From Aldehydirespirator sp965261105 (lineage in GTDB: Bacteria > Actinomycetota > Acidimicrobiia > Acidimicrobiales > Aldehydirespiratoraceae), in assembly GCA_965261105.1 (NCBI GenBank), contig CBDHCM010000006.1, positions 992,001 through 1,056,000 on the forward strand: 64,000 nucleotides of DNA, written 5' to 3'. This document shows, in pieces, positions 35,797 to 44,144 of the stretch. The notes under the pieces are model-generated. The model was not told the DNA's origin. It made no database searches and saw only the letters and a list, made by a program, of their open reading frames with translations. Numbering within the stretch: position 1 is the first letter of the stretch; each line of letters opens with the position of its first letter. The translations under genes were made by a program, and so were the position numbers.

Positions 35797-36609
35797 GTGC
35801 CGATCCTCCACGCGATCGTCCTGGGCGTCGTGCAGGGCCTCTCGGAGTTCCTGCCGATCTCATCCAGCGGCCACTTGGTCCTGGTCCGCTGGCTGCTCGG
35901 CTGGAACGAGCTGTCGGGCGAAGCCGCGACCGCCTTCGACGTAGCCGTGCACGTCGGCACCTTGATCGGCGCGGCCGCGTATCTGCGGCGAGACATCGCC
36001 ACCTACGCGGCGGCGGCTCTCGCGCCTGTCCTGGGACGGGGGCCGCTCGGGCCCGACGGCCGCATCGGCTGGTCCCTGGTGGTGTCGGCCGTGCCGGCGG
36101 GCGTGGTGGGCGTGGTCGCGGGCGACGCTCTGCGGGGCTCGGGCGGGGTCGTGTCGGTGGCGGTGGCGTTGATCGTCTTCGGGCTGCTGCTGGGCGCGTC
36201 CGACCGGCTGGCGCAGCGGCGGGGCACGCAGGACTTCGGCATCGGCCATGCCTTGGTGATGGGCGCCGGCCAGGCGCTGGCGCTGCAGCCGGGGGTGTCG
36301 CGCTCCGGTGTGACGATGACCTTCGCCCGGGCGCTCGGATACGACCGCGAGGCGGCGGTGCGGCTCGCCTTCCTGATGAGCCTGCCGGTGATTGCCGGTG
36401 CCGGCGTGTACGGCCTGTTCGGGCTGAGCGTCGGTTCGTCTCTGTGGCCGGCGCTGGTGTGGGGTGCGGCGGCGTCGATGGTCACCGGGTGGGTGGCGGT
36501 GTGGGGCACCACGCAGATCGTGGCTCGGGTGGGTCTGCGGCCCTTCGTCCTGTATCGGGTGATGGCCGGATGCGCTGTGCTCGCCCTGGCGGCCATATCC
36601 TGGCGCTGA
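35797..36609 (+). CDS. uppP: Undecaprenyl-diphosphatase
   Basis: This 270-residue multi-pass membrane phosphatase recycles undecaprenyl pyrophosphate for cell-wall synthesis and confers bacitracin tolerance. The diagnostic VVQGLSEFLPISSSGHLVLV is near the N-terminus and the PGVSRSGVTMTFAR motif is in the second half. GTG start at 35797, 78 bases after tldE. Confidence 0.95.
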   Translation: MPILHAIVLGVVQGLSEFLPISSSGHLVLVRWLLGWNELSGEAATAFDVAVHVGTLIGAAAYLRRDIATYAAAALAPVLGRGPLGPDGRIGWSLVVSAVPAGVVGVVAGDALRGSGGVVSVAVALIVFGLLLGASDRLAQRRGTQDFGIGHALVMGAGQALALQPGVSRSGVTMTFARALGYDREAAVRLAFLMSLPVIAGAGVYGLFGLSVGSSLWPALVWGAAASMVTGWVAVWGTTQIVARVGLRPFVLYRVMAGCAVLALAAISWR

Positions 36610-36666
36610 CGCCTCCTGTCGCCGTCGCCGAGGTAGGCGTCACTGAGATCCTTGCGAGGCTGGGCC

Positions 36667-36687
36667 CCTGGGGTCGTTGGCCCCAGG
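36667..36687. terminator. Hairpin between convergent uppP and SAF-domain gene
   Basis: CCTGGGG and CCCCAGG form a perfect 7-bp stem with a 7-base loop. A second stem (GACGCCT/AGGCGTC) lies just upstream at about 36608-36635. There is no T run. The position between two converging stops suits a bidirectional terminator. Confidence 0.5.
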
Positions 36688-36695
36688 AATCTCGC

Positions 36696-37214
36696 TCAAC
36701 CGGGCGGGGCCGACGCCGGATGGGGGACGAGAACCAGGATCACGCCCCCCGTTGTGAGCGCGTCGACGGTGGCGTCCACCTGCTCGGCGGGCACCGCCAC
36801 GACCACCTCGCCTTCTCCAGTCTCGACCACCGGCGCCCCCAGCACGACCGCGGCGCCGTCGAGTATCGCATGGACGTCCACCGCGTCGCCCACCGCGAAC
36901 ACCGCGCTGTCGACGGGAATGGGCACGCCGCGGGTGTGGGGCGGAAGCAGGCCTGCCGGCCCGGCCGGAGGGGTCGCCGTCACCGCCGGAGTCGGGCCGG
37001 AGGGGTCGTCGCTGAGGGCGGCGAGAACGGCCAGCGCCGCCGCGCCCGCGGCAGCCCAGCGAAGCCATCGATGGCGATACAGCATGGTCTGAAGCCGCCC
37101 GGACGCACGGCGGCTGCGTGCGGACGGTCTGGCGGGCGGCGGGGAACTGCGGAACGGCCCTGGGCGCGGACGGGGCGCATCCAGGCTGTGTGCGGCGGGT
37201 CTGGTGGGCGACAT
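36696..37214 (-). CDS. Membrane-anchored SAF/CpaB-like protein
   Basis: This 172-residue protein has an Arg/Pro-rich cytosolic start, one transmembrane segment (WLRWAAAGAAALAVLAAL) and a SAF-like domain with GVPIPVDSAVFAVGDAVDVH and GEVVVAVPAEQVDATVDAL, as in Flp-pilus CpaB/RcpC proteins. CAGGAGG supports the ATG at 37214. No pilus genes are adjacent. Its start is about 155 bases from the FmdB-like gene stop. Confidence 0.7.
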   Translation of the reverse strand: MSPTRPAAHSLDAPRPRPGPFRSSPPPARPSARSRRASGRLQTMLYRHRWLRWAAAGAAALAVLAALSDDPSGPTPAVTATPPAGPAGLLPPHTRGVPIPVDSAVFAVGDAVDVHAILDGAAVVLGAPVVETGEGEVVVAVPAEQVDATVDALTTGGVILVLVPHPASAPPG

Positions 37215-37370
37215 CGAACCTCCTGGTGAACGACCGAGCGCGGTCCAGCGGGCGTTGCGGTGGCCCCTGGGCCCGGGAGATGCCCCAAACCCGCAGGGAC
37301 GGTCGCCAGAAGCGACGAGCCGCGGCCTCGGCGCCGACGGTGGCGCGGGTCGCGACGAGCGGTCGGGACG

Positions 37371-37832
37371 CTACGAGGTGGGCGTCGAGGTGCCGGCGCC
37401 GGCCTTCGCTCGCCGCGCGTCGGAACTCGCGCCCGAGGACGATGAGTCCTTGGTCGACGAGTCCCTCGAGGACGATGAGTCCTTGGTTGACGGGTCCCTC
37501 GAGGACGATGAGTCCTTGGTTGACGGGTCCCTCGAGGACGATGAGTCCTTGGTTGACGGGTCCTTCGGGGACGATGGATCCTTGGTCGAGTCCGACTCCC
37601 GTTCCTTGCGCCGCTCTCGGGCGTTGGCGCCGTGGTCGTTCTTGTAGAAGCCGTCCCCCTTGAAGGAGATGGCCACCCCGCTGAACACCTTCTTGACCGG
37701 ACCCTCGCCCGGCGCGACGCACTCGGCCGGCGCAACCTCGGCCAGACACACCGTCAGCGCCTCGTCGCTGAACGACTGCCTCACCTCGAACTGCGTGGAG
37801 CAGCGCTCGCAGCGGTAGTCGTACATCGGCAC
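37371..37832 (-). CDS. FmdB-type zinc-ribbon protein with repetitive Ser/Asp/Lys tail
   Basis: This 153-residue protein has an N-terminal FmdB/CxxC_CxxC_SSSS domain: PMYDYRCERCSTQFEVRQSF with a second Cys pair spread as C-LAEVAPAE-C, then GPVKKVFSGVAISFKGDGFY. GTG at 37832 matches the family start (M-P-x-Y-x-Y-R-C). The tail is an array of ten-residue units around STKDSSSSRD (30-bp DNA repeat, about 37440-37565) and ends in a basic stretch. Role of FmdB zinc ribbons is regulatory or unknown. Confidence 0.82.
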   Translation of the reverse strand: MPMYDYRCERCSTQFEVRQSFSDEALTVCLAEVAPAECVAPGEGPVKKVFSGVAISFKGDGFYKNDHGANARERRKERESDSTKDPSSPKDPSTKDSSSSRDPSTKDSSSSRDPSTKDSSSSRDSSTKDSSSSGASSDARRAKAGAGTSTPTS

Positions 37833-37930
37833 AGCGGCGAAGGATAACGCCGCCTCGAAACGGCGACACCGCACCCCCGCAGAGTCCTTCCGCTCCGACA
37901 CGCTCGCCCAGCCGCATCTACGATGCCGGC

Positions 37931-38515
37931 GTGACGGTGTGGATGGTCGTGGCCTTCGGCGTTGCCTATGCGGCTGGCATGTTCCCCACCGCGGTGCTGG
38001 TGGGACACAAGATCGGCCACGACCCCACCAGCGAGGGCTCGGGCAACCCGGGGGCCACCAACATCTACCGCATCGGCGGACGTCTCGCCGGCGTCGCGGT
38101 GGCCCTCGGCGACATGGCCAAGGGCGCCCTCCCTGTCGGCGTCGCCCTTCTGCTGTGGGACCGGCCCGAGGCGATGGCGGCCTGGGTCGGCGCCGTGGCC
38201 GGTCACGTGTGGCCGGTCCTGAGGCGGTTCCGGGGCGGCAAGGGGATGGCGACCGCGGGCGGGGGCGGCCTGGTGCTCGATCCGATCATCGGGCTGATCT
38301 GCGTGGTGGTGTTCTTCGGAGTGGTGCGCCTGACCAGGGTGGCCGCGCTCGGCTCCCTCGGCGTTGGCGTCGTCTACCCCGTGCTGGCCCTCGTGTTGGG
38401 ATGGCCGGGGCCTGAGGTGATCGTGGCGGCGGTGGTGATGGGGGTGATGGCCATGCGGCACCACGGCAATATCGTGCGGCTGTGGCGCGGCACCGAGCGG
38501 AGGCTGAAGACGTGA
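37931..38515 (+). CDS. plsY: Glycerol-3-phosphate acyltransferase PlsY-like
   Basis: This 194-residue membrane enzyme uses acyl phosphate to acylate glycerol-3-phosphate in phospholipid synthesis. PlsY signatures are EGSGNPGATNIYRIGG, HVWPVLRRFRGGKGMATAGG and a C-terminal HHGNIVRLWRGTE. Start GTG 37931. It is followed 49 bases later by moeA. Confidence 0.92.
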   Translation: MTVWMVVAFGVAYAAGMFPTAVLVGHKIGHDPTSEGSGNPGATNIYRIGGRLAGVAVALGDMAKGALPVGVALLLWDRPEAMAAWVGAVAGHVWPVLRRFRGGKGMATAGGGGLVLDPIIGLICVVVFFGVVRLTRVAALGSLGVGVVYPVLALVLGWPGPEVIVAAVVMGVMAMRHHGNIVRLWRGTERRLKT

Positions 38516-38564
38516 CTCCGCGCCCCGCAAGAGCCAACCCGGCCGCGGCGTCCGGCCGGCTGCG

Positions 38565-39773
38565 ATGATCCCCCTGGAGGAGGCCCGGGCCTACGTGCTG
38601 GCCCGGGTCGAGGCGCTGCCCGCTCGCAGGGTCCCCCTGGAGGAGACTCTGGGCCTGGTTCTGGCCGAGCCGGTCTCGTCGTCCGAGCCCATTCCGGCCT
38701 TCGCCAACACCGCGATGGACGGCTACGCCCTAAGGGCGGCCGACACTGTCGGCGCACCCGTGGAACTGGAGGTCGTTGGGACCATCGGGGCCGGCGACGA
38801 CGGCTCCCTGCGCGTCGGGGCGGGCCAGGCGGCCCGCATCATGACGGGGGCGCCCATCCCGCCCGGAGCGGACGCGGTGGTGAAGGTGGAGCTGACCAGC
38901 CCGGCCGGCGGCGCCACCGAGCGCGTGAGGGTGGAGGTTTCTGTCACGGCCGGCAACCATGTTCGCCATCCGGGCGAGGACGTCGCCGCCGCCGAGCGGG
39001 TGCTCGAGGCCGCCATGGTGGTGACGCCGGGCCGGGTCGGTCTGCTGGCCGCCGTCGGCGCTTACGAGGTCGCCGCGCACGGCCGGCCCCGGGTGGGCGT
39101 GCTGTCCACCGGCGACGAGCTCGCCGACACGCCCGGCCCGCTGAGGAGGGGCCAGATCCGCGACACCAACCGCCGCACGCTGCTGGGGCTGGTGTCGGAG
39201 GCCGGCTTCGAGGGCGTGGACCTGGGGATCGCCCCCGACCGCCCCGACGACATCTCTGGGGCGTTCCGGGCCGGCGCGGCGGAATGCGACGCGGTCCTGT
39301 CGTCGGGGGGAGTGTCGATGGGCGACTTCGACTACGTGAAGGTGGTGCTGGACCGGATGGGCGACATGCGCTGGATGCAGATCGCCATCAAGCCGGCCAA
39401 GCCGTTCGCCTTCGGTATGGTCGACGGCACCCCGGTGTTCGGCCTGCCGGGCAACCCGGTGTCGTCGATGGTGAGCTTCGAGCTGCTGGCCAAGCCCGCG
39501 CTGAGGGCGATGGCGGGCCACGGTCCTGACGATCTCGGCCCGGCGCTGGTGAGAGCGGTCAGCGACGACAAGCTTCGCCGCGGGCGAGACGGCAAGACCC
39601 ACTTTGTGAGGGTGGCCGCAACCCGAGACGAGCGGGGCGTGCTGCACGTAACCCGCTCGGGCGGCCAGGGCTCCCACCAGCTCGCGGCCATGACCAGGGC
39701 CGACGCCCTGGCGGTGGTGCCCGACGGCGCCCGGGCCGGCGTGGGCGACCCGGTCGACGTGATAGTGCTGTAG
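38565..39773 (+). CDS. moeA: Molybdopterin molybdenumtransferase MoeA
   Basis: This 402-residue enzyme inserts molybdate into adenylylated molybdopterin. Motifs are FANTAMDGYALRA, GAPIPPGADAVVKVE, VGVLSTGDEL, SSGGVSMGDFDYVK and GLPGNPVSSMVSFE. It starts the Moco group moeA-moaA-moaC. Length fits the family. Confidence 0.95.
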   Translation: MIPLEEARAYVLARVEALPARRVPLEETLGLVLAEPVSSSEPIPAFANTAMDGYALRAADTVGAPVELEVVGTIGAGDDGSLRVGAGQAARIMTGAPIPPGADAVVKVELTSPAGGATERVRVEVSVTAGNHVRHPGEDVAAAERVLEAAMVVTPGRVGLLAAVGAYEVAAHGRPRVGVLSTGDELADTPGPLRRGQIRDTNRRTLLGLVSEAGFEGVDLGIAPDRPDDISGAFRAGAAECDAVLSSGGVSMGDFDYVKVVLDRMGDMRWMQIAIKPAKPFAFGMVDGTPVFGLPGNPVSSMVSFELLAKPALRAMAGHGPDDLGPALVRAVSDDKLRRGRDGKTHFVRVAATRDERGVLHVTRSGGQGSHQLAAMTRADALAVVPDGARAGVGDPVDVIVL

Positions 39774-39798
39774 GGGCCATTCAGCGGGCGGCGCGTGG

Positions 39799-39849
39799 TT
39801 CCCCGCTCTTGTTCGCTTCGCTCACGGGCCGCTCGGGCCACGGCCTCGC
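39799..39849. repeat. Dispersed ~51-bp intergenic repeat, copy 3
   Basis: Same sequence as at 25838 with one base change in the core; its end (CCACGGCCTCG) is tandemly duplicated. Located between moeA and moaA. Confidence 0.8.
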
Positions 39850-39929
39850 CACGGCCTCGTGAGACTCCTGTGAAGCCTGAGTTCCACTGCTCGGCCTCTG
39901 GGGCCCCGCGGCCGCTAGCCTGCAGGGCG

Positions 39930-40913
39930 ATGGCGCCACAGCTCATAGACGGCTTCGGGCGGGTCCACCGAGACCTCAGGATCTCGGTCACCGACCGGTG
40001 CAACTTCCGCTGCACCTACTGCATGCCCGCAGAGGGGCTTGAGTGGGTGCCCCGCGACGAGCTGCTCACCTTCGAGGAGATCGCCCGGGTGGCCCGGATC
40101 ATGGTCGAGCGCTATGGCGTCAACGGCATCCGCCTAACCGGAGGCGAGCCCACCGTGCGGGCCAACCTGCCGGCGCTGGTTCAAATGCTGGCCGAGCTCG
40201 GCACGGACCTCGCCATGACCACCAACGGGGTGTCGCTGCCCCTGCTGGCCGGGAACCTGCGGGCCGCGGGCCTTCGTCGAGTCAACGTCTCATGCGACTC
40301 GCTGCGCACCGACCGCTTCGCGGAGATCACCCGGCGCGACGCCCTCGCCCGGGTGCTCGAGGGCATCGACGCGGCGCGCGACGCCGGCTTCGATCCCGTG
40401 AAGGTCAACTGCGTGGTGATGCGGGGGGTAAACGACGACGAGATCGCCGACTTCGTCGACTTCGGCCGCAGCAAGCGGGTCGAGGTCCGCTTCATCGAGT
40501 TCATGCCCCTCGATGCCGACGGCATCTGGACCAACGACCTCGTGGTTCCAGTGAACGAGATCCTGGCCCGGGTCAACGAGGCCAGCCCGGTCGAGCCGGT
40601 TGAGCGCACTTCGGCGCCGGCCAGCCGCTATCGCTTCGCCGACGGATCGGGCCATGTGGGCATCGTCTCCTCGGTCAGCGACTCCTTCTGCTCGACCTGC
40701 GACCGGGTGCGCCTCACCGCCGACGGGCAGTTCCGCAACTGCCTGTTCGCGGTGACCGAGACGGACCTCCGCGCCCTGCTGCGCGCCAGCGCCGACGACG
40801 ACGAGATCGCGGCCGCGCTGGAGGCGTCGGTAGCGTCGAAGTGGGCCGGTCACCAGATCAACAGGGTGAACTTCATCAAGCCCCGTCGCTCGATGTCGCA
40901 GATCGGCGGCTGA
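39930..40913 (+). CDS. moaA: GTP 3',8-cyclase MoaA
   Basis: This 327-residue radical SAM enzyme performs the first step of molybdopterin synthesis. N-terminal cluster CNFRCTYC, GGEP motif (LTGGEPTVR) and C-terminal cluster ligands FCSTCDRVRLTADGQFRNC are present. The last residues end GG, as needed for activity. ATG 39930 selected; the longer frame would start in the dispersed repeat. Confidence 0.95.
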   Translation: MAPQLIDGFGRVHRDLRISVTDRCNFRCTYCMPAEGLEWVPRDELLTFEEIARVARIMVERYGVNGIRLTGGEPTVRANLPALVQMLAELGTDLAMTTNGVSLPLLAGNLRAAGLRRVNVSCDSLRTDRFAEITRRDALARVLEGIDAARDAGFDPVKVNCVVMRGVNDDEIADFVDFGRSKRVEVRFIEFMPLDADGIWTNDLVVPVNEILARVNEASPVEPVERTSAPASRYRFADGSGHVGIVSSVSDSFCSTCDRVRLTADGQFRNCLFAVTETDLRALLRASADDDEIAAALEASVASKWAGHQINRVNFIKPRRSMSQIGG

Positions 40914-40954
40914 GGGCCCGCGACGCGGGTCCAGCAGAGGTCGGAGGCTGAGCA

Positions 40955-41428
40955 TTGGGTTTCACCCATCTCGACCCGCAGGGCCGCGCCCGGATGGTGG
41001 ATGTGTCGTCGAAGGAGCCCACGCACCGCCGGGCCGTCGCTAGGGGCCGGGTGCGAATGGCTCCCGAGGTGGCCCAAGCGCTGCGCCAGGGAGAGATCGG
41101 CAAGGGCGACGTGCTGGCCGTGGCCCGGGTGGCGGGAATCCAGGCCGCCAAGCGGACTTCAGAGCTCGTGCCGCTGTGCCACGGCCTGGCCATCAGTTCG
41201 GTTGCCTTGGACTTTGAGGTCTTCGACGACTCGGTGGGCATCGAGGCGAGCGTGGAGACGATCGACCGGACCGGCGTGGAGATGGAGGCGCTGACCGCGT
41301 GCAGCGTGGCCGCGCTGACCGTCTACGACATGTGCAAGTCGATGGACCGGTCCATGACGATCGGCGACATCGCACTGTGGGAAAAGACCGGCGGGAGGTC
41401 CGGCACGTATCGCCGCGAGGAGCCGTGA
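40955..41428 (+). CDS. moaC: Cyclic pyranopterin monophosphate synthase MoaC
   Basis: This 157-residue enzyme acts after MoaA. Family motifs are MVDVSSKEPTHRRAVA, KRTSELVPLCHGL and VEMEALTACSVAALTVYDMC. It starts with TTG at 40955, preceded by CGGAGG. It lies 41 bases after moaA and is probably in the same operon. Confidence 0.94.
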   Translation: MGFTHLDPQGRARMVDVSSKEPTHRRAVARGRVRMAPEVAQALRQGEIGKGDVLAVARVAGIQAAKRTSELVPLCHGLAISSVALDFEVFDDSVGIEASVETIDRTGVEMEALTACSVAALTVYDMCKSMDRSMTIGDIALWEKTGGRSGTYRREEP

Positions 41429-41557
41429 GCGCCGGTTGACCATCGGGCACCGGTCGCGGTGAGGAACCGTGAACATCGCCCGGTAGAAATCGATCACCGG
41501 AAGACATCCACCACTTCGCTGTTGTCGCCTGACATTCTTTAGGGAGCCGTCGTCTGC

Positions 41558-41656
41558 ATGTACGGGTCATCGAAGCGGCGTGCGGTGCGCATGGTGCGCA
41601 TCCGCGGGGGCATCGGCGTCTCGACCCGATCTAACGAGGAGGAAACCGATCTGTGA
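41558..41656 (+). CDS. Small basic ORF coupled to the next gene (32 aa)
   Basis: The ATG at 41558 opens MYGSSKRRAVRMVRIRGGIG and ends with a TGA that overlaps the next gene's GTG (GTGA at 41653-41656). AGGGAG lies 12 bases upstream. Short and without known homology; a leader or coupling peptide is possible. Confidence 0.25.
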   Translation: MYGSSKRRAVRMVRIRGGIGVSTRSNEEETDL

Positions 41657-42135
41657 CTCTGATCGTGCTGACGGTGCTGGCGACGGTGTGGCTCGGATAC
41701 TTCGCACTGTGGCATCGCGAGAGGCGGGCGGCCCAGCCGATGCGCCACGACGCAACCATCCACTTCAACCGCTCCATCAACGGCGTGGGGCGCGGGCCTG
41801 CGCTGCCCGCGGGTGTCGGCGGGGGAGCCAAGCCCCGGGGCGAGATGTTCGAGGCGCCGCGGACTCCGCAACAGGCCCTTTCCCGCCGCCGCCGGGTGGC
41901 CGCGGTGCTCATAGCAGCGGCGGTCGTCTCTCTGCTGGCCGTGCCCGTTCTCGGGGCGGCCTCCCTGGCCGTTCACCTGCTGGCCGACCTGGCCCTGCTG
42001 ATGTTCGCCTTCGGCGCCGTCCGCCGCCGGCAGCCCGCGGTGCCGGCCATGGCTGAGGTGCGGGTGCTCTATCCGCAGCGGCTGGCGCCCGGCAACGCTG
42101 TCGTAGCGCCGCTGAGGCGAGTCGTCAACGGCTGA
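41653..42135 (+). CDS. Membrane protein of unknown function
   Basis: This 160-residue protein has one N-terminal transmembrane segment (LIVLTVLATVWLGYFALWH) and a pair near residue 85-120 (VAAVLIAAAVVSLLAVPVLG; ASLAVHLLADLALLMFAFGA), with a Gly/Pro-rich soluble stretch between. GAGGAGG precedes the GTG start. It immediately precedes the WecB-like gene, so a cell-envelope role is possible. Confidence 0.65.
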   Translation: MTLIVLTVLATVWLGYFALWHRERRAAQPMRHDATIHFNRSINGVGRGPALPAGVGGGAKPRGEMFEAPRTPQQALSRRRRVAAVLIAAAVVSLLAVPVLGAASLAVHLLADLALLMFAFGAVRRRQPAVPAMAEVRVLYPQRLAPGNAVVAPLRRVVNG

Positions 42136-42145
42136 AGCGGACCCA

Positions 42146-43240
42146 GTGATCCATGTCTTCATCGGCACCAAGGCGCAGTACATCAAGATGGCGCCGGTGC
42201 TGCGGCGCATGGATGCCGCCGGGGTCGACTACCGCCTGATCGACTCCGGCCAGCACGCCACGCTGGCAGAGTCCTACCGCAGCGAGTTCGGCCTGCGGGA
42301 CCCCGACTATCGCATGGGAGGCGACGGCGACGTCGTGTCGATACCCCAGGCTCTGCTTTGGGCACTGGGTCTGTCGGGACGTCTGCTGTCGCGGTCGAGG
42401 CTTCGCAACGAGGTCTTCGGCGGTCACGGCGGCGTCTGCGTCGTTCACGGCGACACCCCGACCACGCTGCTGAGCGTGCTGATGGCCAAGCGGGCGGGAT
42501 TGGCCGTGGCCCACGTCGAGTCCGGGCTGCGGACCCACCGCCTGTGGCACCCGTTTCCCGAGGAGATCATGCGCGTGCTGGTGCCGCGGCTCTCCGACGT
42601 GTTGTTCGCTCCGGGTCCCGAGGCGGCGTCGAACCTGCGCCGCTCAAGGGTGAAGGCCAGGATCGTCGAGCAGCCCTCCAACACGGTGCTCGAATCATTG
42701 GGGGACGCCGTGGCGGCCGTACCCGGAGACGAGTGCGGCTCGGCCGGCGCTCGGCCGGCGGCTCCGGTGATAGTCACGATGCACCGGGTGGAGAACCTCC
42801 ACCGCCGGGCGCGACGGGAGGCTTTGGTGGACATCGCGGCGGTGCTCGCATCCGAGATGCCGGTTCGATGGGTGCTGCACGGCCCCACCGAGCGCGCCTT
42901 GGCGGGGGAGCCCCGGCGTCGGCTGGAGGCAGCGGGCGTGGAGTTGGTGGGCCTGACGCCGCGCGGCGCGTTCCTGTCCATGGTGGCCGCGGCTCCCTTC
43001 ATCGTCACCGACGGCGGCTCGATCCAGGAGGAATGCGCCGCGCTGGGTGTTCCCACGCTGCTGTGGTGCGACCGCACCGGACGCCCCGACGGTGTGGGCG
43101 AGAACGTGGTGATCAGCCGCTACGACAACCGGATTGTCGAGGAGTTTCTGCGCGACCCTCAGCAGCACCGGCGACCTCCTCGAATGCCGGAGGTCAGCCC
43201 GTCGGAGCAGATCCTCGCCGAGCTTGCCGCCTGGAGATGA
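42146..43240 (+). CDS. UDP-N-acetylglucosamine 2-epimerase family protein
   Basis: This 364-residue WecB-type fold has an N-terminal HVFIGTKAQYIKMAPVLRRM with Gln/Lys in the UDP site, HGDTPTTLLSVLMAKRAG, AHVESGLRTH and the C-terminal VTDGGSIQEECAALGVPTLL. The GTG start is ten bases after the preceding gene. Likely makes a ManNAc-type sugar for surface polysaccharide. It converges on, and overlaps by 47 bases, the flippase-like gene. Confidence 0.88.
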   Translation: MIHVFIGTKAQYIKMAPVLRRMDAAGVDYRLIDSGQHATLAESYRSEFGLRDPDYRMGGDGDVVSIPQALLWALGLSGRLLSRSRLRNEVFGGHGGVCVVHGDTPTTLLSVLMAKRAGLAVAHVESGLRTHRLWHPFPEEIMRVLVPRLSDVLFAPGPEAASNLRRSRVKARIVEQPSNTVLESLGDAVAAVPGDECGSAGARPAAPVIVTMHRVENLHRRARREALVDIAAVLASEMPVRWVLHGPTERALAGEPRRRLEAAGVELVGLTPRGAFLSMVAAAPFIVTDGGSIQEECAALGVPTLLWCDRTGRPDGVGENVVISRYDNRIVEEFLRDPQQHRRPPRMPEVSPSEQILAELAAWR

Positions 43241-44144
43241 TCTCCGCCGCCGAGGCCGCCAGCATGTCGCGGGCGACCTGCACGAGCCGGTAGCCGCCGA
43301 ACAGCACGGCCAGCGCGATGCCGGCTCCGTCGTCGCCGGCGGCCAGCAGGCCCACCAGGCTGACCTCGGTCACCCCGATGCCCTGCGGCGCGAACACCGC
43401 CAGAAACCCCAGCGCCCATGCCACCATGAACGCCCCGCCGGCGTGTAAGAGCCCGAATCCGTCCGCAGCGGGGAAGGCTCGCAGATATAAGACGAAGGTT
43501 GCCGCGGCCCAGGTCCAGTAGGCGGCCTCGGTTACCGCCAGCCGGGCCAGACCGCCCCAAGTGATGGTGAGCGTCACCCCGCGCCGGGCCGCCAGCCGGG
43601 ACAGGACCCTGCCCCCGATCGCGGGCGAGACCACTACCAGCGCCACAGCCAGGATCACCGCAGCCCAGGCCGGCCCGCTGCTCAGGCCACCCGAGACGGC
43701 CAGCAGTGCCATTCCCAGCGTCAGGGCAACGGCCGGGCGCACCACCATCTCCAGCCCGGCGGTGACCGTGAGCGGGGCGAGTCCCAACCCGCCGGCGCGC
43801 AGCAGGGCGATCCGCGCCGCGGGGAAGGTCAACCCGGCAGGCACGTAGCGGGCGGGCAGGGCCCGCGCCGTCGCCGTTGCCACCTGCCGCAGGGATGCCT
43901 CGTGGCCGAGCATCCGCAGGCTCACCGCCCAGAACCGCGAAGTGAGGAGGATGAGGCCGAAGGTCGCAGCCAGCGCGGCCGCGATCTGCAGGGGTCGAGC
44001 ATCCTCCAGCAGTGTCGCGACTTCGCCGCCCCGGCTCGCCACCAGCCATGCGACTGCGGCAGCCAGGCCGGCGAGGTAGACGACCCGCGCCACCGACCTG
44101 GCCCGCTTGCGGCCGGTCGGCGAGGGTGCCTTCTCAGCTTTCAA
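43194..44144 (-). CDS. Lysylphosphatidylglycerol synthase TM/flippase-like membrane protein
   Basis: This 316-residue protein has about eight transmembrane segments and the UPF0104/AglD-like pattern: PARYVPAGLTFPAARIALL, AGLEMVVRPAVALTLGMALL and LGFLAVFAPQGIGVTEVSLV. Family members are flippase-like or lipid-modifying. It overlaps the pyruvyltransferase gene by 11 bases, so the two are one operon. Confidence 0.82.
   Translation of the reverse strand: MKAEKAPSPTGRKRARSVARVVYLAGLAAAVAWLVASRGGEVATLLEDARPLQIAAALAATFGLILLTSRFWAVSLRMLGHEASLRQVATATARALPARYVPAGLTFPAARIALLRAGGLGLAPLTVTAGLEMVVRPAVALTLGMALLAVSGGLSSGPAWAAVILAVALVVVSPAIGGRVLSRLAARRGVTLTITWGGLARLAVTEAAYWTWAAATFVLYLRAFPAADGFGLLHAGGAFMVAWALGFLAVFAPQGIGVTEVSLVGLLAAGDDGAGIALAVLFGGYRLVQVARDMLAASAAEIISRRQARRGSAPTG

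Noticed and set aside
41429..41557. Riboswitch-like leader after moaC
   Set aside because: No recognisable conserved core of a known riboswitch; only weak local inverted repeats.
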